From contig JAEZGX010000017.1 in the NCBI GenBank assembly GCA_023416735.1, positions 62,001 through 126,000 on the forward strand: a DNA stretch of 64,000 nt, read 5' to 3'. The translations under genes and the position numbers were made by a program. Positions 35,498 through 44,648 of this stretch are shown here, in pieces; position 1 is the stretch's first letter; the number at the start of each line of letters is the position of its first letter. A model generated the notes under the pieces. The model searched no databases and was not told where the DNA came from. It saw only the letters and a program-made list of their open reading frames with translations. The stretch comes from Verrucomicrobiota bacterium. Lineage in GTDB: Bacteria; Verrucomicrobiota; Verrucomicrobiia; Opitutales; Opitutaceae.

Positions 35498-36507
35498 AGT
35501 TTGTTGTTTCGCTGAAATTCCAGAAAAGCAGGTCGCGCCGGTCTCTTCTCGCGCCTCACGTCCGCCGTCGTCGCCCGCACATTCGCCGGCACCGGTGCTC
35601 CCGGCACCAGCTCCGGATCCTCGAACGTCACCGGCACCTGCGACCCGATCGCCAGGTTCACCTCGCGCAATGGCCGGTCCGTTCTCGCCCGCGCCGCATC
35701 CAACAACGAATCCAGCCGCGCCAGCTGCCGGAAAAAATCGTCGTTCACCCCAAACAAAATCCGCCCCACGTCCTTCGCCTTCACCTCGATTTCGTGGTCC
35801 GACTCGAATCGCTCCAACGACACCACCTGCCACGTGCGATACAGGTGCTCCGCTTCCAGCTTCGCTTTCGCGAGCAGGTCCGCCGCCACGTCCATGTGCG
35901 CAATCGGCAAAAACGCCTCGCCTTCCCGCTCCAGCTTCACGCCCGCCAGCCAGGGCAACGTCTTCACCATCTCACGATCGAAACTAATGCCTTCGAACAC
36001 CACGCCTTCCCGCGACACCAACAGCTCCTGCGGCGCCCCGTCGCCGAGCTGCGCCATCAACCGCGCCACCGGCGAATACTCCGAAATGCTCACCGTCAAC
36101 GTCGCCGGAAACACCCGCGCCACGTTCGCCGCCCGCACTTGACGCGTCTCGAGCAGCTTCGCCTGCAACGCATGCAGATCGAGCTGCATCAACGACACTT
36201 TCCGCGGCAAGCCCAACGTCTGCACCACCCACGCATGATCCAGCACGCCGTCCGTCGTGAGCACGATCTCCTTCACCGGCACCGCCTCCGCCGTCGCCGA
36301 CAAAATCTGCGGATTCCCGCGCAACACCGCGCCGATCTCATAGCCGCCCCACACCAACCCGCACAACAGCGCCGAAGCGAAAATCGTTTTCGTCACGCTC
36401 CACACCAACCGCTTCCGACCTCCGTTCGACATCGCGCGCGGCTTCACCTGCTGGGGAATGTCTCTCCAGCTGCGCGATGGCGGCGTATTGAACTCGGCTC
36501 GACTCAC
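35494..36507 (-). CDS. ftsQ: Cell division protein FtsQ
   Basis: 337-aa bitopic divisome protein. Residues ~40-60 form the single TM helix (IFASALLCGLVWGGYEIGAV). A POTRA domain follows (VKEIVLTTDGVLDHAWVVQ), then the FtsQ domain (ARVFPATLTVSISEYSPVA). The role is to link FtsL/FtsB with the rest of the divisome in the periplasm. The start is a GTG that overlaps the ddl stop as GTGA, and the stop overlaps ftsA the same way. The C-terminal ~40 residues are Pro/Arg-rich and appear poorly conserved. Confidence 0.9.
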   Translation of the reverse strand: MSRAEFNTPPSRSWRDIPQQVKPRAMSNGGRKRLVWSVTKTIFASALLCGLVWGGYEIGAVLRGNPQILSATAEAVPVKEIVLTTDGVLDHAWVVQTLGLPRKVSLMQLDLHALQAKLLETRQVRAANVARVFPATLTVSISEYSPVARLMAQLGDGAPQELLVSREGVVFEGISFDREMVKTLPWLAGVKLEREGEAFLPIAHMDVAADLLAKAKLEAEHLYRTWQVVSLERFESDHEIEVKAKDVGRILFGVNDDFFRQLARLDSLLDAARARTDRPLREVNLAIGSQVPVTFEDPELVPGAPVPANVRATTADVRREKRPARPAFLEFQRNNKL

Positions 36508-37442
36508 GTGGTTTTTCCAGCAGCAACTCCCGCCTGAAAACGCTGCAGCGCGGGCTTCACCATTTCTCCGACCAGCTCCGAAAAATCCAGTCCCACGCAG
36601 CGCGCACTCATCGGCAGCAAGCTCGTTTCTTTCATGCCGGGGAGCGTGTTTATTTCCAGCAAATAAAACTCCTCATTCGCTCCAATCATGAAGTCCACGC
36701 GCGCGTAGTCCCGACACCCGCACGCCGCAAAGGCCCGCTCCGCCGCCGCTCGAATTTCTTCCGTCAATTTCTCCCCCAACGGCGCCGGCGCCAGATACTC
36801 CGTCCGACCTTTCGTGTATTTGCTTTCGTAATCATACACGCCCGACTTCGGCCGGATCTCCACGACCCCCAATGCCCGTCCGTTCAAAACTCCCACCGCG
36901 AGTTCCCGTCCAAACACCCGCCGCTCGATCAACCAGTTTCCGCTCGTGATCGCCGCCAGGCCCGCCTCCAACTCCGCCCGCGACCCCACGATCCTCAATC
37001 CGACGCTGCTCCCCTGATCGTTCGGCTTCAGCACCACGTTCGCCCCCAGCCGCCCGCTCACTTCGTCCGCCGTCGGTTTCGTTTCCGCCGAAAACATCAT
37101 CCCCGGAATCACGCTGATCCCCGCCTTTTCCACCGCCGCCTTCGTCGCGGTCTTGTCCATCGTCAACACACTGCTCTCCACCCCGCACCCGGCATACGTC
37201 ACGCCCTTTTCCTCCAACAACCGCTGCATCCCGCCGTCTTCCCCGAACGTTCCATGCAGGGTCGAAAACACCACATGCCGGCCCGCCTGGATTCCTTCCG
37301 GCACCGCATCCGAATCCACGACAAACAACTGCGTCGGAAAACTCCGCGCCAGCGCCACCGCGGACGCCAGCCCCGACCCGAGCGAAACCTCCCGCTCCGC
37401 CGAAGTGCCTCCTGCAAAGACTGCGATGATAGGTTCACTCAT
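36504..37442 (-). CDS. ddl: D-alanine--D-alanine ligase
   Basis: 312-aa ATP-grasp ligase that makes the D-Ala-D-Ala dipeptide for peptidoglycan. The N-terminal block AVFAGGTSAEREVSLGSG and the HGTFGEDGGMQ block are standard. In the ATP-grasp domain NVVLKPNDQGSSVGLRIV binds ATP, and YARVDFMIGANEEFYLLEIN with TLPGMKETSL carries the Mg and catalytic residues. The gene is placed between murB and ftsQ, the usual order in many dcw clusters. It overlaps ftsQ by 4 bases and follows repeat family C. Confidence 0.95.
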   Translation of the reverse strand: MSEPIIAVFAGGTSAEREVSLGSGLASAVALARSFPTQLFVVDSDAVPEGIQAGRHVVFSTLHGTFGEDGGMQRLLEEKGVTYAGCGVESSVLTMDKTATKAAVEKAGISVIPGMMFSAETKPTADEVSGRLGANVVLKPNDQGSSVGLRIVGSRAELEAGLAAITSGNWLIERRVFGRELAVGVLNGRALGVVEIRPKSGVYDYESKYTKGRTEYLAPAPLGEKLTEEIRAAAERAFAACGCRDYARVDFMIGANEEFYLLEINTLPGMKETSLLPMSARCVGLDFSELVGEMVKPALQRFQAGVAAGKTT

Positions 37443-37468
37443 GATTCTTTCGCCCCCACCGCTTTAGG

Positions 37469-37543
37469 GCTCGTGCTCGTAATCGTGCTCTTGCTCGTGC
37501 TCGATTCTCACGCGCCCTTTGCCGAGCACGAGCACGAACGATC
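37469..37543. repeat. Paired inverted repeat, family C
   Basis: Arm 37469-37507 (GCTCGTGCTCGTAATCGTGC...) and arm 37521-37543 (GCCGAGCACGAGCACGAACG) are inverted. The element lies between murB and ddl, in a 147-base interval that otherwise contains no gene. Confidence 0.8.
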
Positions 37544-37589
37544 TCTCCGGCTCTAGGCTCCAGGCTCTCAGCTCCAAGCTTCTTCGCCG

Positions 37590-38543
37590 TCACAGCACGT
37601 CCCTCCACTGCCGCCCATACAACAACGCCTCCGGCTCCAACTCCACGCCGCGCGCCTCCTTCACTTTCGCCCGCACGCGTCTCACCAATTCCACTACATC
37701 CGCCCCCGTCGCCTTTCCGCGATTCACGATGAAATTCGCATGCACCGCCGAGACTTCGGCATCGCCCACGCGCAGGCCTTTCAACCCACATTCATCGATG
37801 AGTCGTCCCGCCGAATTCCCTTCCGGATTCTTGAAAATACACCCCGCGCTCGGCTCCCGCGGCTGCGACTCCTGCCGCTTCCTCCGATAAACATCGATCT
37901 GGCGACTCACCGCATTCGTATCCGTTTGCGCCATCGGACGCAGCAGCGCGCCCAACGCAATCGCCGCGTGCAGCTCCGCACAGTGCCGGTAACTCACCTG
38001 CATCTCCTGCCGCGCCCACCTGCGCAGCTCACCGTCGAGCGTCATCGCCTGCACCTCCTCCACCACGTCAAACATCCATCCGCCCATCGCCCCCGCGTTC
38101 ATCCGCAACGCCCCGCCGACGTTCCCCGGAATCCCCTCCAAAAACTCGAATCCCGTCAGCCCCGCTTTCGCCGCCAACCCACACAGATTTTTCAACCGCA
38201 ATCCCGCTCCGACCCAGACACGCCCCCTTTCCCGAGGCTCAAACTGGGCCCAGTTCGCATGTCCCAGCGAAATCACCAGCCCGTCCACGCCTTCATCCGG
38301 CACGATCAAATTCGACCCTCGTCCGAGCGCATGCACCGCAACGCCCGCCGCCTTCGCCGCCTTCAACAGCGTAGCCAAATCTTCGATACTCGCAGGCTCC
38401 GCATACACCCGCGCCGCTCCCCCCACGCGCATCGTGGTTTTCTTCGCCAGCGGTTCTTCACGCTCCAACTTCGTCTCCGCCGAAAGCTTCGGCCCAACCG
38501 CTGCCACCCACGCATCCCACGTCTCCCACGTCTCCGCGTTCAT
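37590..38543 (-). CDS. murB: UDP-N-acetylenolpyruvoylglucosamine reductase
   Basis: 317-aa FAD-dependent reductase that makes UDP-N-acetylmuramate. The ATG at 38543 overlaps the murC stop as ATGA; the much longer frame upstream is a shadow of murC. FAD-binding blocks are TTMRVGGAARVYAEP and LGRGSNLIVPDEG. EFLEGIPGNVGGALRMNAGA is the conserved substrate/FAD segment, and SAGCIFKNPEGNSAGRLID contains the catalytic Ser region of the shorter type II enzymes. Confidence 0.95.
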   Translation of the reverse strand: MNAETWETWDAWVAAVGPKLSAETKLEREEPLAKKTTMRVGGAARVYAEPASIEDLATLLKAAKAAGVAVHALGRGSNLIVPDEGVDGLVISLGHANWAQFEPRERGRVWVGAGLRLKNLCGLAAKAGLTGFEFLEGIPGNVGGALRMNAGAMGGWMFDVVEEVQAMTLDGELRRWARQEMQVSYRHCAELHAAIALGALLRPMAQTDTNAVSRQIDVYRRKRQESQPREPSAGCIFKNPEGNSAGRLIDECGLKGLRVGDAEVSAVHANFIVNRGKATGADVVELVRRVRAKVKEARGVELEPEALLYGRQWRDVL

Positions 38544-39880
38544 CGTTTTCCTTTCCGCATCTCGATCCACGCCCGCGCTTTTCGATCGATATCCCCCGCG
38601 CCCACAAACGCCACCAAATCGCCCGTGCGCACGTCCGCTTCCAACGCGGCGTTCAACTCCGCATCGCTCCGCGCGTGCAACACCCGCTCGCCCGCCATCA
38701 CGGCCGCCAAATCCGCCGTCGTCCCGCCTTCGATCCGGACTTCCCCCGCGCCATAAACGTCGAGCAGCACCACGCGATCCGCCACCGCCAGCGCCTCCGC
38801 AAACTCCTTCAAAAACTGCTTCGTCCGCGAAAACCGATGCGGCTGAAACACCACCACCAATCGTCCGTCCTCTCGCCGCAAACTCCCCAACAACGCCCCG
38901 ATCTCCGCCGGATGATGCGCATAATCCTCCATCACCCGGATCCCCTCGCCTTCCCACAAGACCGCCTGCCTCCGCCGCACACCGCCGAAATCCGCCAACC
39001 ATCCTTCTTCCAACTTTACGCCCATCAACTGCGCCGCCGCCAACGCCGCCGTCGCATTCCCCGCATTGAAATCCCCTTTCGCACGCACCAGCGCGCCCCC
39101 GATCGAAAACCGTCCTCCGAGCTTCAACACCATCCGCTCTCCCGCTTCCTCTTCGCCCACTCCGGAAAAATCTCCGTTCCGCCCAAACGTAGCCGAACGC
39201 CCGATCGTTTCGCCGCCCCATTCCTCGTTTACCAACACCGTCTGCCGCGTCCGCCCAAACAACTCCACAAACGTCTGCTCGATCTCCCCCGCCGTCCGAT
39301 ACCGATCCGGATGATCCCAATCCAAATTCACCGCGACGGTGATCTCCGGCGAAAACCGCTCGATCGTTCCATCGCTCTCGTCGATCTCCGCGACCACCCA
39401 CTCGTTCTCCCCCGCTGCCGCCGGCGCACTCCCGTCCGCGAACAATCCGCCCAGCACGTATCCACTTTTCAAATTCGCTCGGCGCAACGCCCACACGAGC
39501 ATCGCCGTGGTCGTCGTTTTTCCATGCGACCCGCACACCGCGACAAGTTTCCTCCCCCGCACCGCCTCCGCCAACATCTCGCCGCGTCGCACCAACAACA
39601 GCCCGCGTTCCTTCGCCGCGCGATAAACCGAATGCGTCGCCGCGATGGCCGACGAATACACCACCACCTCGCAATCGTCTTTCATTGCACCGGTTCGCAC
39701 GCCCGCCGCGGCCAGCAACCCGGCCATCTCTGGCGTCATCCCATCATCCTCGCCGCTCACTTCGAATCCCAACTCTGCGAGAAAAATCGCCAGCGGCCCC
39801 AAGCCCATCCCCGCCACTCCGACGCAATGCACCCGCCGCACCGTCCGTCCAAAAATCTCCGGCAGCGCTCCGCCTTTCAT
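38540..39880 (-). CDS. murC: UDP-N-acetylmuramate--L-alanine ligase
   Basis: 446-aa Mur ligase that adds L-Ala to UDP-MurNAc. The N-terminal domain carries VHCVGVAGMGLGPLA, the ATP-binding loop is AVCGSHGKTTTTAML (~residue 115), and EIDESDGTIERFSPEI marks the central domain. The C-terminal motif VMEDYAHHPAEI is typical of MurC. Both ends overlap neighbours (murG and murB) by 4 bases, so the set murG-murC-murB is translated as a coupled unit. Confidence 0.96.
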   Translation of the reverse strand: MKGGALPEIFGRTVRRVHCVGVAGMGLGPLAIFLAELGFEVSGEDDGMTPEMAGLLAAAGVRTGAMKDDCEVVVYSSAIAATHSVYRAAKERGLLLVRRGEMLAEAVRGRKLVAVCGSHGKTTTTAMLVWALRRANLKSGYVLGGLFADGSAPAAAGENEWVVAEIDESDGTIERFSPEITVAVNLDWDHPDRYRTAGEIEQTFVELFGRTRQTVLVNEEWGGETIGRSATFGRNGDFSGVGEEEAGERMVLKLGGRFSIGGALVRAKGDFNAGNATAALAAAQLMGVKLEEGWLADFGGVRRRQAVLWEGEGIRVMEDYAHHPAEIGALLGSLRREDGRLVVVFQPHRFSRTKQFLKEFAEALAVADRVVLLDVYGAGEVRIEGGTTADLAAVMAGERVLHARSDAELNAALEADVRTGDLVAFVGAGDIDRKARAWIEMRKGKR

Positions 39881-40971
39881 CGCCGTCCTCCCGCGATCTT
39901 TTCCAGTTCCTCCACGATCATCGCCCGCGGATCCTGCTCCCCGAGCTTGCGCAATTTCTCCCGCATCATCGCCAGGCGCGCATCGTCCGTTACGAGACCT
40001 AGCGCCAGCGTCGTCAGCTTCGCGATTTCGGTCTGTTCCAAAACCACGCCGCCACCCGCGCGCTCAACCTCCGCCGCGTTCGCCCGCTGATGATCGTCCG
40101 CCGCCGCGGGAAACGGCACGAGCACCGCCGGCGTTTCACAACGCACCAATTCCGCGATCGTCCCTGCCCCCGCTCGCGTCACCGCCAGATCCGCCGCCGA
40201 CAACAACTCCCCCACGCGATCGCAAAACATCAAAAAATGCGCGCGCACCGGTTCGCCCGTTTTCGTCTTCAGCTCCACCACGCCATCGCTCCCTTTGCCC
40301 AGTCCGGTCACGCAACAAATCTGCACGCCTTCCGCCGCAAACTCGCCCAACACCGACCGCGCCCACTCGTTCAACACCGTCGCGCCCTGGCTACCGCCCA
40401 ACACCACCACGAGCTTCCGCCCCGAATCGATTCCGAGCGCCCGCCTCGCCTCGTGCTGCGACACTCGCACGATCTCGTTCCGCACCGGCATTCCCGCCGC
40501 GCGCACCACGTCCGTCCCCATTCCGCTCATCGACACACCCGGCGGCAAAAAGACCCGCTGCGCCCAGCGCCCCAACACGCGCACCGCCCGCCCCGGCACC
40601 CGATTCGATTCGTGCAGCGCCACCGGCACTCCGCTCATTCGCGCGGCCACCACCACGCCCGCCGACGTAAATCCGCCGAATCCCACCACACAATCCGGTC
40701 GAAACTCCCGCACGATCCCGCGGCACACGCTCACGCCCCGCCCTTGCGAAAGCGCAAACTTCGCCAACGCGACCGGCCGCGCCGAAAAGCCCGTGCCCGG
40801 CACGCGCGTGAATTCAAAATTCGGATACTTCTCCACCAGCCGCGCATCCACGCGCTTCTCGCTGATCAGCATCCGCACCTCATGCCCGCGCGCGACCAGC
40901 TCCTCCGCCACCGCAATCCCCGGCGCCAGATGCCCCCCCGTCCCACCGCACGAAATCAGAAAACGGCTCAC
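39877..40971 (-). CDS. murG: UDP-N-acetylglucosamine--MurNAc-pentapeptide transferase
   Basis: 364-aa GT28 glycosyltransferase that makes lipid II from lipid I at the inner face of the membrane. The start is the GTG at 40971, which places SRFLISCGGTGGHLAPGIAV at the N-terminus as in other MurG proteins; the ATG upstream would add unsupported sequence. The UDP-GlcNAc site is VVVLGGSQGATVLNEWA, later FCDRVGELLSAADLAVTRAG, and PFPAAADDHQRANA. It overlaps murC by 4 bases. Confidence 0.95.
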   Translation of the reverse strand: MSRFLISCGGTGGHLAPGIAVAEELVARGHEVRMLISEKRVDARLVEKYPNFEFTRVPGTGFSARPVALAKFALSQGRGVSVCRGIVREFRPDCVVGFGGFTSAGVVVAARMSGVPVALHESNRVPGRAVRVLGRWAQRVFLPPGVSMSGMGTDVVRAAGMPVRNEIVRVSQHEARRALGIDSGRKLVVVLGGSQGATVLNEWARSVLGEFAAEGVQICCVTGLGKGSDGVVELKTKTGEPVRAHFLMFCDRVGELLSAADLAVTRAGAGTIAELVRCETPAVLVPFPAAADDHQRANAAEVERAGGGVVLEQTEIAKLTTLALGLVTDDARLAMMREKLRKLGEQDPRAMIVEELEKIAGGRR

Positions 40972-40990
40972 AATCTCGCCTCCGGCGAAA

Positions 40991-41092
40991 GCTCCAAGAT
41001 CCAAGCTCCGAGCTCCAGAGAACCTTTAAATTCCAATTCGGAGTTGGAAATTGGGCATTCTCTGGAGCTTGGATCTTGGGTCTTGGATCTTG
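40991..41092. repeat. Paired inverted repeat, family B, with nested hairpin
   Basis: Arm 40991-41022 (GCTCCAAGATCCAAGCTCCG...) pairs with arm 41059-41092 (TTCTCTGGAGCTTGGATCTT...). The interior (AATTCCAATTCGGAGTTGGA) forms a second AT-rich stem. It fills the gap between ftsW and murG. Confidence 0.85.
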
Positions 41093-41101
41093 TGCGAGCG
41101 T

Positions 41102-42253
41102 TCACGCGAGCACCTCCTCCATCGCCCTGCGTTTCCGCCCCAGCGTTGCCCTTCCCCAAGTCCGCTGCGTGTTCAAAATAATCCCGAGCAAAATCCCCAT
41201 CAGCAGCAGATTCGACAGTCCCGCGCTGATAAACGGGAGCGACATCCCTTTCGTCGGCAGCACGCCCGTCACCACCCCAAGATTCACGATCGCCTGCACG
41301 CAGATCAGCAACAGGCAGCCGGTCACCAACAGATACTGGAAAAGATTCGGCGCGCGCCGGAGATGCACGAGCCCCGCCACGAAGATCGTCAAAAACAACA
41401 CGACCACCCCCAGCGTAAACGGCAGCCCCAGCTCCTCGCCCACCACCGAAAAGATGAAGTCCGTGTGCGCCTCCGGCAGATAATTCAACTGCTGCCGTCC
41501 CTGCCCCAATCCCGCGCCTTCGACTCCTCCGGCCGCAAACGCTGCCAAGCCCTGACGCAAGTGATACGATTTCTCCTCGCTCAAAAACTCCGTCATCCGC
41601 CGCAGCCGGTTGGGATTATTCATCACCGCGACCGCAAACCCGCCCGCCGCCAGCGCGATAGTCGGCAGCACATAGCGCCACTTCGCTCCCGCTAAAAACA
41701 AAAGCACCAATCCCACCGCCATCGTCAGCGCCGCCGTGCCGAAATCCGGCTCGAGCATGATCAAGCCCGCCACACACCCGATCATCGCCAGGGGATACAC
41801 ATATCCACGTTTGAACTCGCCGATCCGCGTTTGGTTCAACGCGAGATAGTGCGCGAGGCAGAACACCAATCCGACTTTCGCAAATTCCGACACCTGCACG
41901 CGCACGGGTCCAAGTCCCAGCCACCGCCGGCTCCCTTTCACCTCAATCCCGATGTTGGGAATCAGCACCAGCAGCAACGCCAACACCACGATCCCACCAA
42001 TCCACCACGCGTGCTCACGCACGTAGTCCAGATCGATCCGGCTCACCACAAAACACACGAACGCCGCCGCCGCGACGCCCACCAACTGCTTGTTCAGATA
42101 GAAATACGGCCCCTGCTTGAACGACGCGCTCGCACTGAACAAAATCGTCAGCCCGAGAAACGTGAGCCCCAGCGCGCAGACGATGATCACCGTCGCCGGA
42201 TTGATTGAAAACCAGCTCCGCGCCGCGTCGGACTTTGCCGCTCGTCTTCCCAT
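41102..42253 (-). CDS. ftsW: Lipid II polymerase FtsW
   Basis: 383-aa SEDS-family membrane protein with about ten TM helices. It polymerises septal peptidoglycan together with FtsI. Typical blocks are RRWLGLGPVRVQVSEFAKVG, MLEPDFGTAALTMAVG with the key acid, and FSVVGEELGLPFTLG. The ending is basic (RKRRAMEEVLA). Genomic position next to murG and in the dcw cluster favours FtsW over the elongation protein RodA. It is followed by repeat B before murG. Confidence 0.94.
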   Translation of the reverse strand: MGRRAAKSDAARSWFSINPATVIIVCALGLTFLGLTILFSASASFKQGPYFYLNKQLVGVAAAAFVCFVVSRIDLDYVREHAWWIGGIVVLALLLVLIPNIGIEVKGSRRWLGLGPVRVQVSEFAKVGLVFCLAHYLALNQTRIGEFKRGYVYPLAMIGCVAGLIMLEPDFGTAALTMAVGLVLLFLAGAKWRYVLPTIALAAGGFAVAVMNNPNRLRRMTEFLSEEKSYHLRQGLAAFAAGGVEGAGLGQGRQQLNYLPEAHTDFIFSVVGEELGLPFTLGVVVLFLTIFVAGLVHLRRAPNLFQYLLVTGCLLLICVQAIVNLGVVTGVLPTKGMSLPFISAGLSNLLLMGILLGIILNTQRTWGRATLGRKRRAMEEVLA

Positions 42254-42376
42254 TTATTCCGCGCCTCCGGTCCCGCCCAATGGACACGACTTCTCCGCCA
42301 TAGCCCGGGCGAAGGCGGAAGCATCTCTGTTATCCACGTTCTGAATACGTCTCTTGCCGAGCAACGCGTATCCCGC

Positions 42377-43252
42377 TCACCGTTCGTCCACCTGGATCAC
42401 CGGCGGCTCATTGCCGTCATCCGGCGGAATGATCAACGTCGGCACTTCCCCCGGCGCAGGCGCCGGCGCCGCATCGATCGCCGGCTGCGCCGGGGTCGAC
42501 TGTTTTGCCGTCGCCGTTTGCGCGCGGTTCGCCGGCGCTTGCCAGCCCGGGATCGTCAACTCCATCCCCGCCCGAAGCTTCCGCGGATCCGCAATGTTGT
42601 TCGCCGTCGCGATGTCGCCGACCTTCACCTGATATTTCCGGGCAATCCCGCCGAGCGTCTCGCCCGGTCGCACCACGTGCTTCACCGATTGCCCCCGGCT
42701 TTTCGCGGCCGCTGGAGGATTCGCCGGCGCCGTCGTAGCTACGGGATCGGTCACGCTCATGCTTGTGCTCGGCACCGCCTGCGCCGGGATGACCAGCTTC
42801 TGCCCAATCCTCACCGTCGCGCCGCTGCTGATGTTGTTCGCCGCCGCGAGTTCGGCCACCGTCAACTTGTTCCGTCGCGCAATCACCCAAAGGCTGTCGC
42901 CTGCCACCACGGTGTAAGTGGTCGCCGGCGTCACATCGGTCACCGGTTGTGTTTCCAGCGCCTGCGCCACCGGTGTTCCGGGCCGCGTCGGCGAAAAACG
43001 CACGCCGGGATTGGCCCCGCTGTCGGTCGGCAGTGTCGATGAGGTATCCGCCACCCCGATACTCACCGCCGGCTCCGGCTCCGCGTCCGCGATGGTCGTC
43101 GGCACTTCGCCGCTCGCAGAATCGGCAGCCGCGGCGCCGTCCGCGGCCGACCGCGGTTTGTTCGCCGAACTGCAGCCAGGGTTCACGAGAATCATCAATA
43201 AAGCCAGGGCGTGGATCCCCACGACGACGCCAAAAATGCGGAGGATTTTCAT
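42377..43252 (-). CDS. LysM-domain lipoprotein inserted in the dcw cluster
   Basis: 291-aa predicted lipoprotein: a hydrophobic signal helix ends in a lipobox-like NPGC with Cys27. A Thr/Ala/Pro-rich linker follows. Two LysM domains, ~112-156 (TYTVVAGDSLWVIARRNKL) and ~191-236 (KHVVRPGETLGGIARKYQVK), bind GlcNAc-containing glycan such as peptidoglycan. There is no peptidase domain. Its position between murD and ftsW, in the same direction, suggests a cell-wall or division role, but function is inference. Such a gene is not part of the standard dcw order in E. coli or Bacillus. Confidence 0.9.
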   Translation of the reverse strand: MKILRIFGVVVGIHALALLMILVNPGCSSANKPRSAADGAAAADSASGEVPTTIADAEPEPAVSIGVADTSSTLPTDSGANPGVRFSPTRPGTPVAQALETQPVTDVTPATTYTVVAGDSLWVIARRNKLTVAELAAANNISSGATVRIGQKLVIPAQAVPSTSMSVTDPVATTAPANPPAAAKSRGQSVKHVVRPGETLGGIARKYQVKVGDIATANNIADPRKLRAGMELTIPGWQAPANRAQTATAKQSTPAQPAIDAAPAPAPGEVPTLIIPPDDGNEPPVIQVDER

Positions 43253-43285
43253 AGGTGGAGTGTTTGGAGGTTGAGACTGCGGATG

Positions 43286-44641
43286 CTACTTAATTCTGGG
43301 AGCGGAAGTGATATCGCGCACGAGCTGCTCGAACTGCTCGCCGCGGTCGGCATAGCCGCGAAACATGTCGAAACTCGCGAAGCCCGGGCTCAGCAACACG
43401 TTGTCGCCGCGTTGCGCCAGCTCCGCCGCCCGCTGCACCGCCTCGGCGAGCGTCGCACAATTCGTATGCGCCACCCGCGCCGCCGCGCAATGAAACGCCA
43501 GCTCCGTGCTCGTCTCGCCGATCAGCAACACATGCTTCACGCGCGACGCGATGCGATGAACGAATCCCGCCAGGTCGCCGCCCTTTGCTTTCCCTCCCGC
43601 TATCAACACCACCGGCGTCTCGAAACGCGCCAGCGCCGCCTCCACCGCGTGGAAGTTCGTCGCTTTCGAATCATTCCAAAACACCACGCCTTCGTGCTCC
43701 GCCACGCGCGCGAGCCGATGCGGTCCGACCCGGAAGGTTCGCGCCACTTCGAATAAAACGTCCTCCGGCAACCCCGCCGCCCGCCACCACGCCGCCGCCA
43801 GCAAAAAATTCTCTCGCTGCGGATACTCCGCAAACACCGTTCCCGCGAGCCGCGCATCCGCAGGCTGCCCTTCCGTTTCGATCGCCGCTCCGGCCGGCAA
43901 CGGCCGCCCGAGTTTCTCCGCCCACCGCCGCACCGAACTCCCCACAAAAATTCCGTGGCTCCGAGCGTGCGCAGGAGGTTCGCGTTGCCCTTCCTCCCGG
44001 TTCTTTGCGCCCTGCTCCTGCACCCCTTTCGTGCGCAGCACCAGTGTCCACTTCGCCGTGAAATAACTCTCCAGCCCGGGATGCCGCTCGAGATGATCCT
44101 CGGCGAAATTCGTCCACAAGGTCGCGTCCGCGCGAAACCGTTTCATCGTCTCCGCTTGAAACGAACTCACTTCGCACACCGCGATCGTCTCCTTCGTTCC
44201 GCCTTCAAGACCCGCCACCAACTCGGCAAACGAATGCCCGATGTTTCCCGTCGCATACGCTTCGCGGCCCGCCCCGCGCAACGCCTGCGTCAAAAACTCC
44301 GTCAGCGTCGTCTTCCCGTTCGTCCCCGTCACCGCGATGATCGGCCCGCGCCAGAACGCCGTCGCCAAATCCAATTCGCTCACACATTCGCACCCCGCTT
44401 CACGCGCCAGCGCCAGCCAGGGATGCTCCGGCGCAAACCCCGGCGAAAACACCACGAGCCGGTGCGCCTTCGCCGCGCGCGCCGAAAACTCCGTCGCCTT
44501 CGCATCGTAAATCACGCTTTCCGCTCCGAGCGCCGCCAGCAACGCCGTCACGCCCACCCCGCTCACGCCGGCCCCAAAGATCGCCACCGGTGACGCGATC
44601 AACGGCCGAAAGTGTTCCGGAATTGTGAGTGGCATCTTCAT
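43286..44641 (-). CDS. murD: UDP-N-acetylmuramoylalanine--D-glutamate ligase
   Basis: 451-aa Mur ligase that adds D-Glu. The N-terminal Rossmann-type domain starts VAIFGAGVSGVGVTALL; the ATP loop is IAVTGTNGKTTLTEFL. VCEVSSFQAETMKRF and TNFAEDHLERHPGLESYF are diagnostic for MurD. NDSKATNFHAVEAAL and VLLSPGFASFDMF belong to the C-terminal domain. A charged stretch around residues 225-250 (KGVQEQGAKNREEGQREPP) is unusual in the central domain and looks like a short insertion. The gene lies 7 bases after mraY. Confidence 0.95.
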   Translation of the reverse strand: MKMPLTIPEHFRPLIASPVAIFGAGVSGVGVTALLAALGAESVIYDAKATEFSARAAKAHRLVVFSPGFAPEHPWLALAREAGCECVSELDLATAFWRGPIIAVTGTNGKTTLTEFLTQALRGAGREAYATGNIGHSFAELVAGLEGGTKETIAVCEVSSFQAETMKRFRADATLWTNFAEDHLERHPGLESYFTAKWTLVLRTKGVQEQGAKNREEGQREPPAHARSHGIFVGSSVRRWAEKLGRPLPAGAAIETEGQPADARLAGTVFAEYPQRENFLLAAAWWRAAGLPEDVLFEVARTFRVGPHRLARVAEHEGVVFWNDSKATNFHAVEAALARFETPVVLIAGGKAKGGDLAGFVHRIASRVKHVLLIGETSTELAFHCAAARVAHTNCATLAEAVQRAAELAQRGDNVLLSPGFASFDMFRGYADRGEQFEQLVRDITSAPRIK

Positions 44642-44648
44642 CCTCGAC

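Noticed and set aside
32774..35515. 913-aa plus-strand open frame opposite ftsZ and ftsA
   Set aside because: It is Arg/His-rich without motifs and opposite two strongly supported dcw genes. The same reasoning removes the 774-aa frame at 4712-7036.
37590..39674. 694-aa fusion of murB with an N-terminal extension
   Set aside because: The first ~377 residues are out-of-frame translation of murC. The ATGA overlap at 38540-38543 gives a normal murB start.
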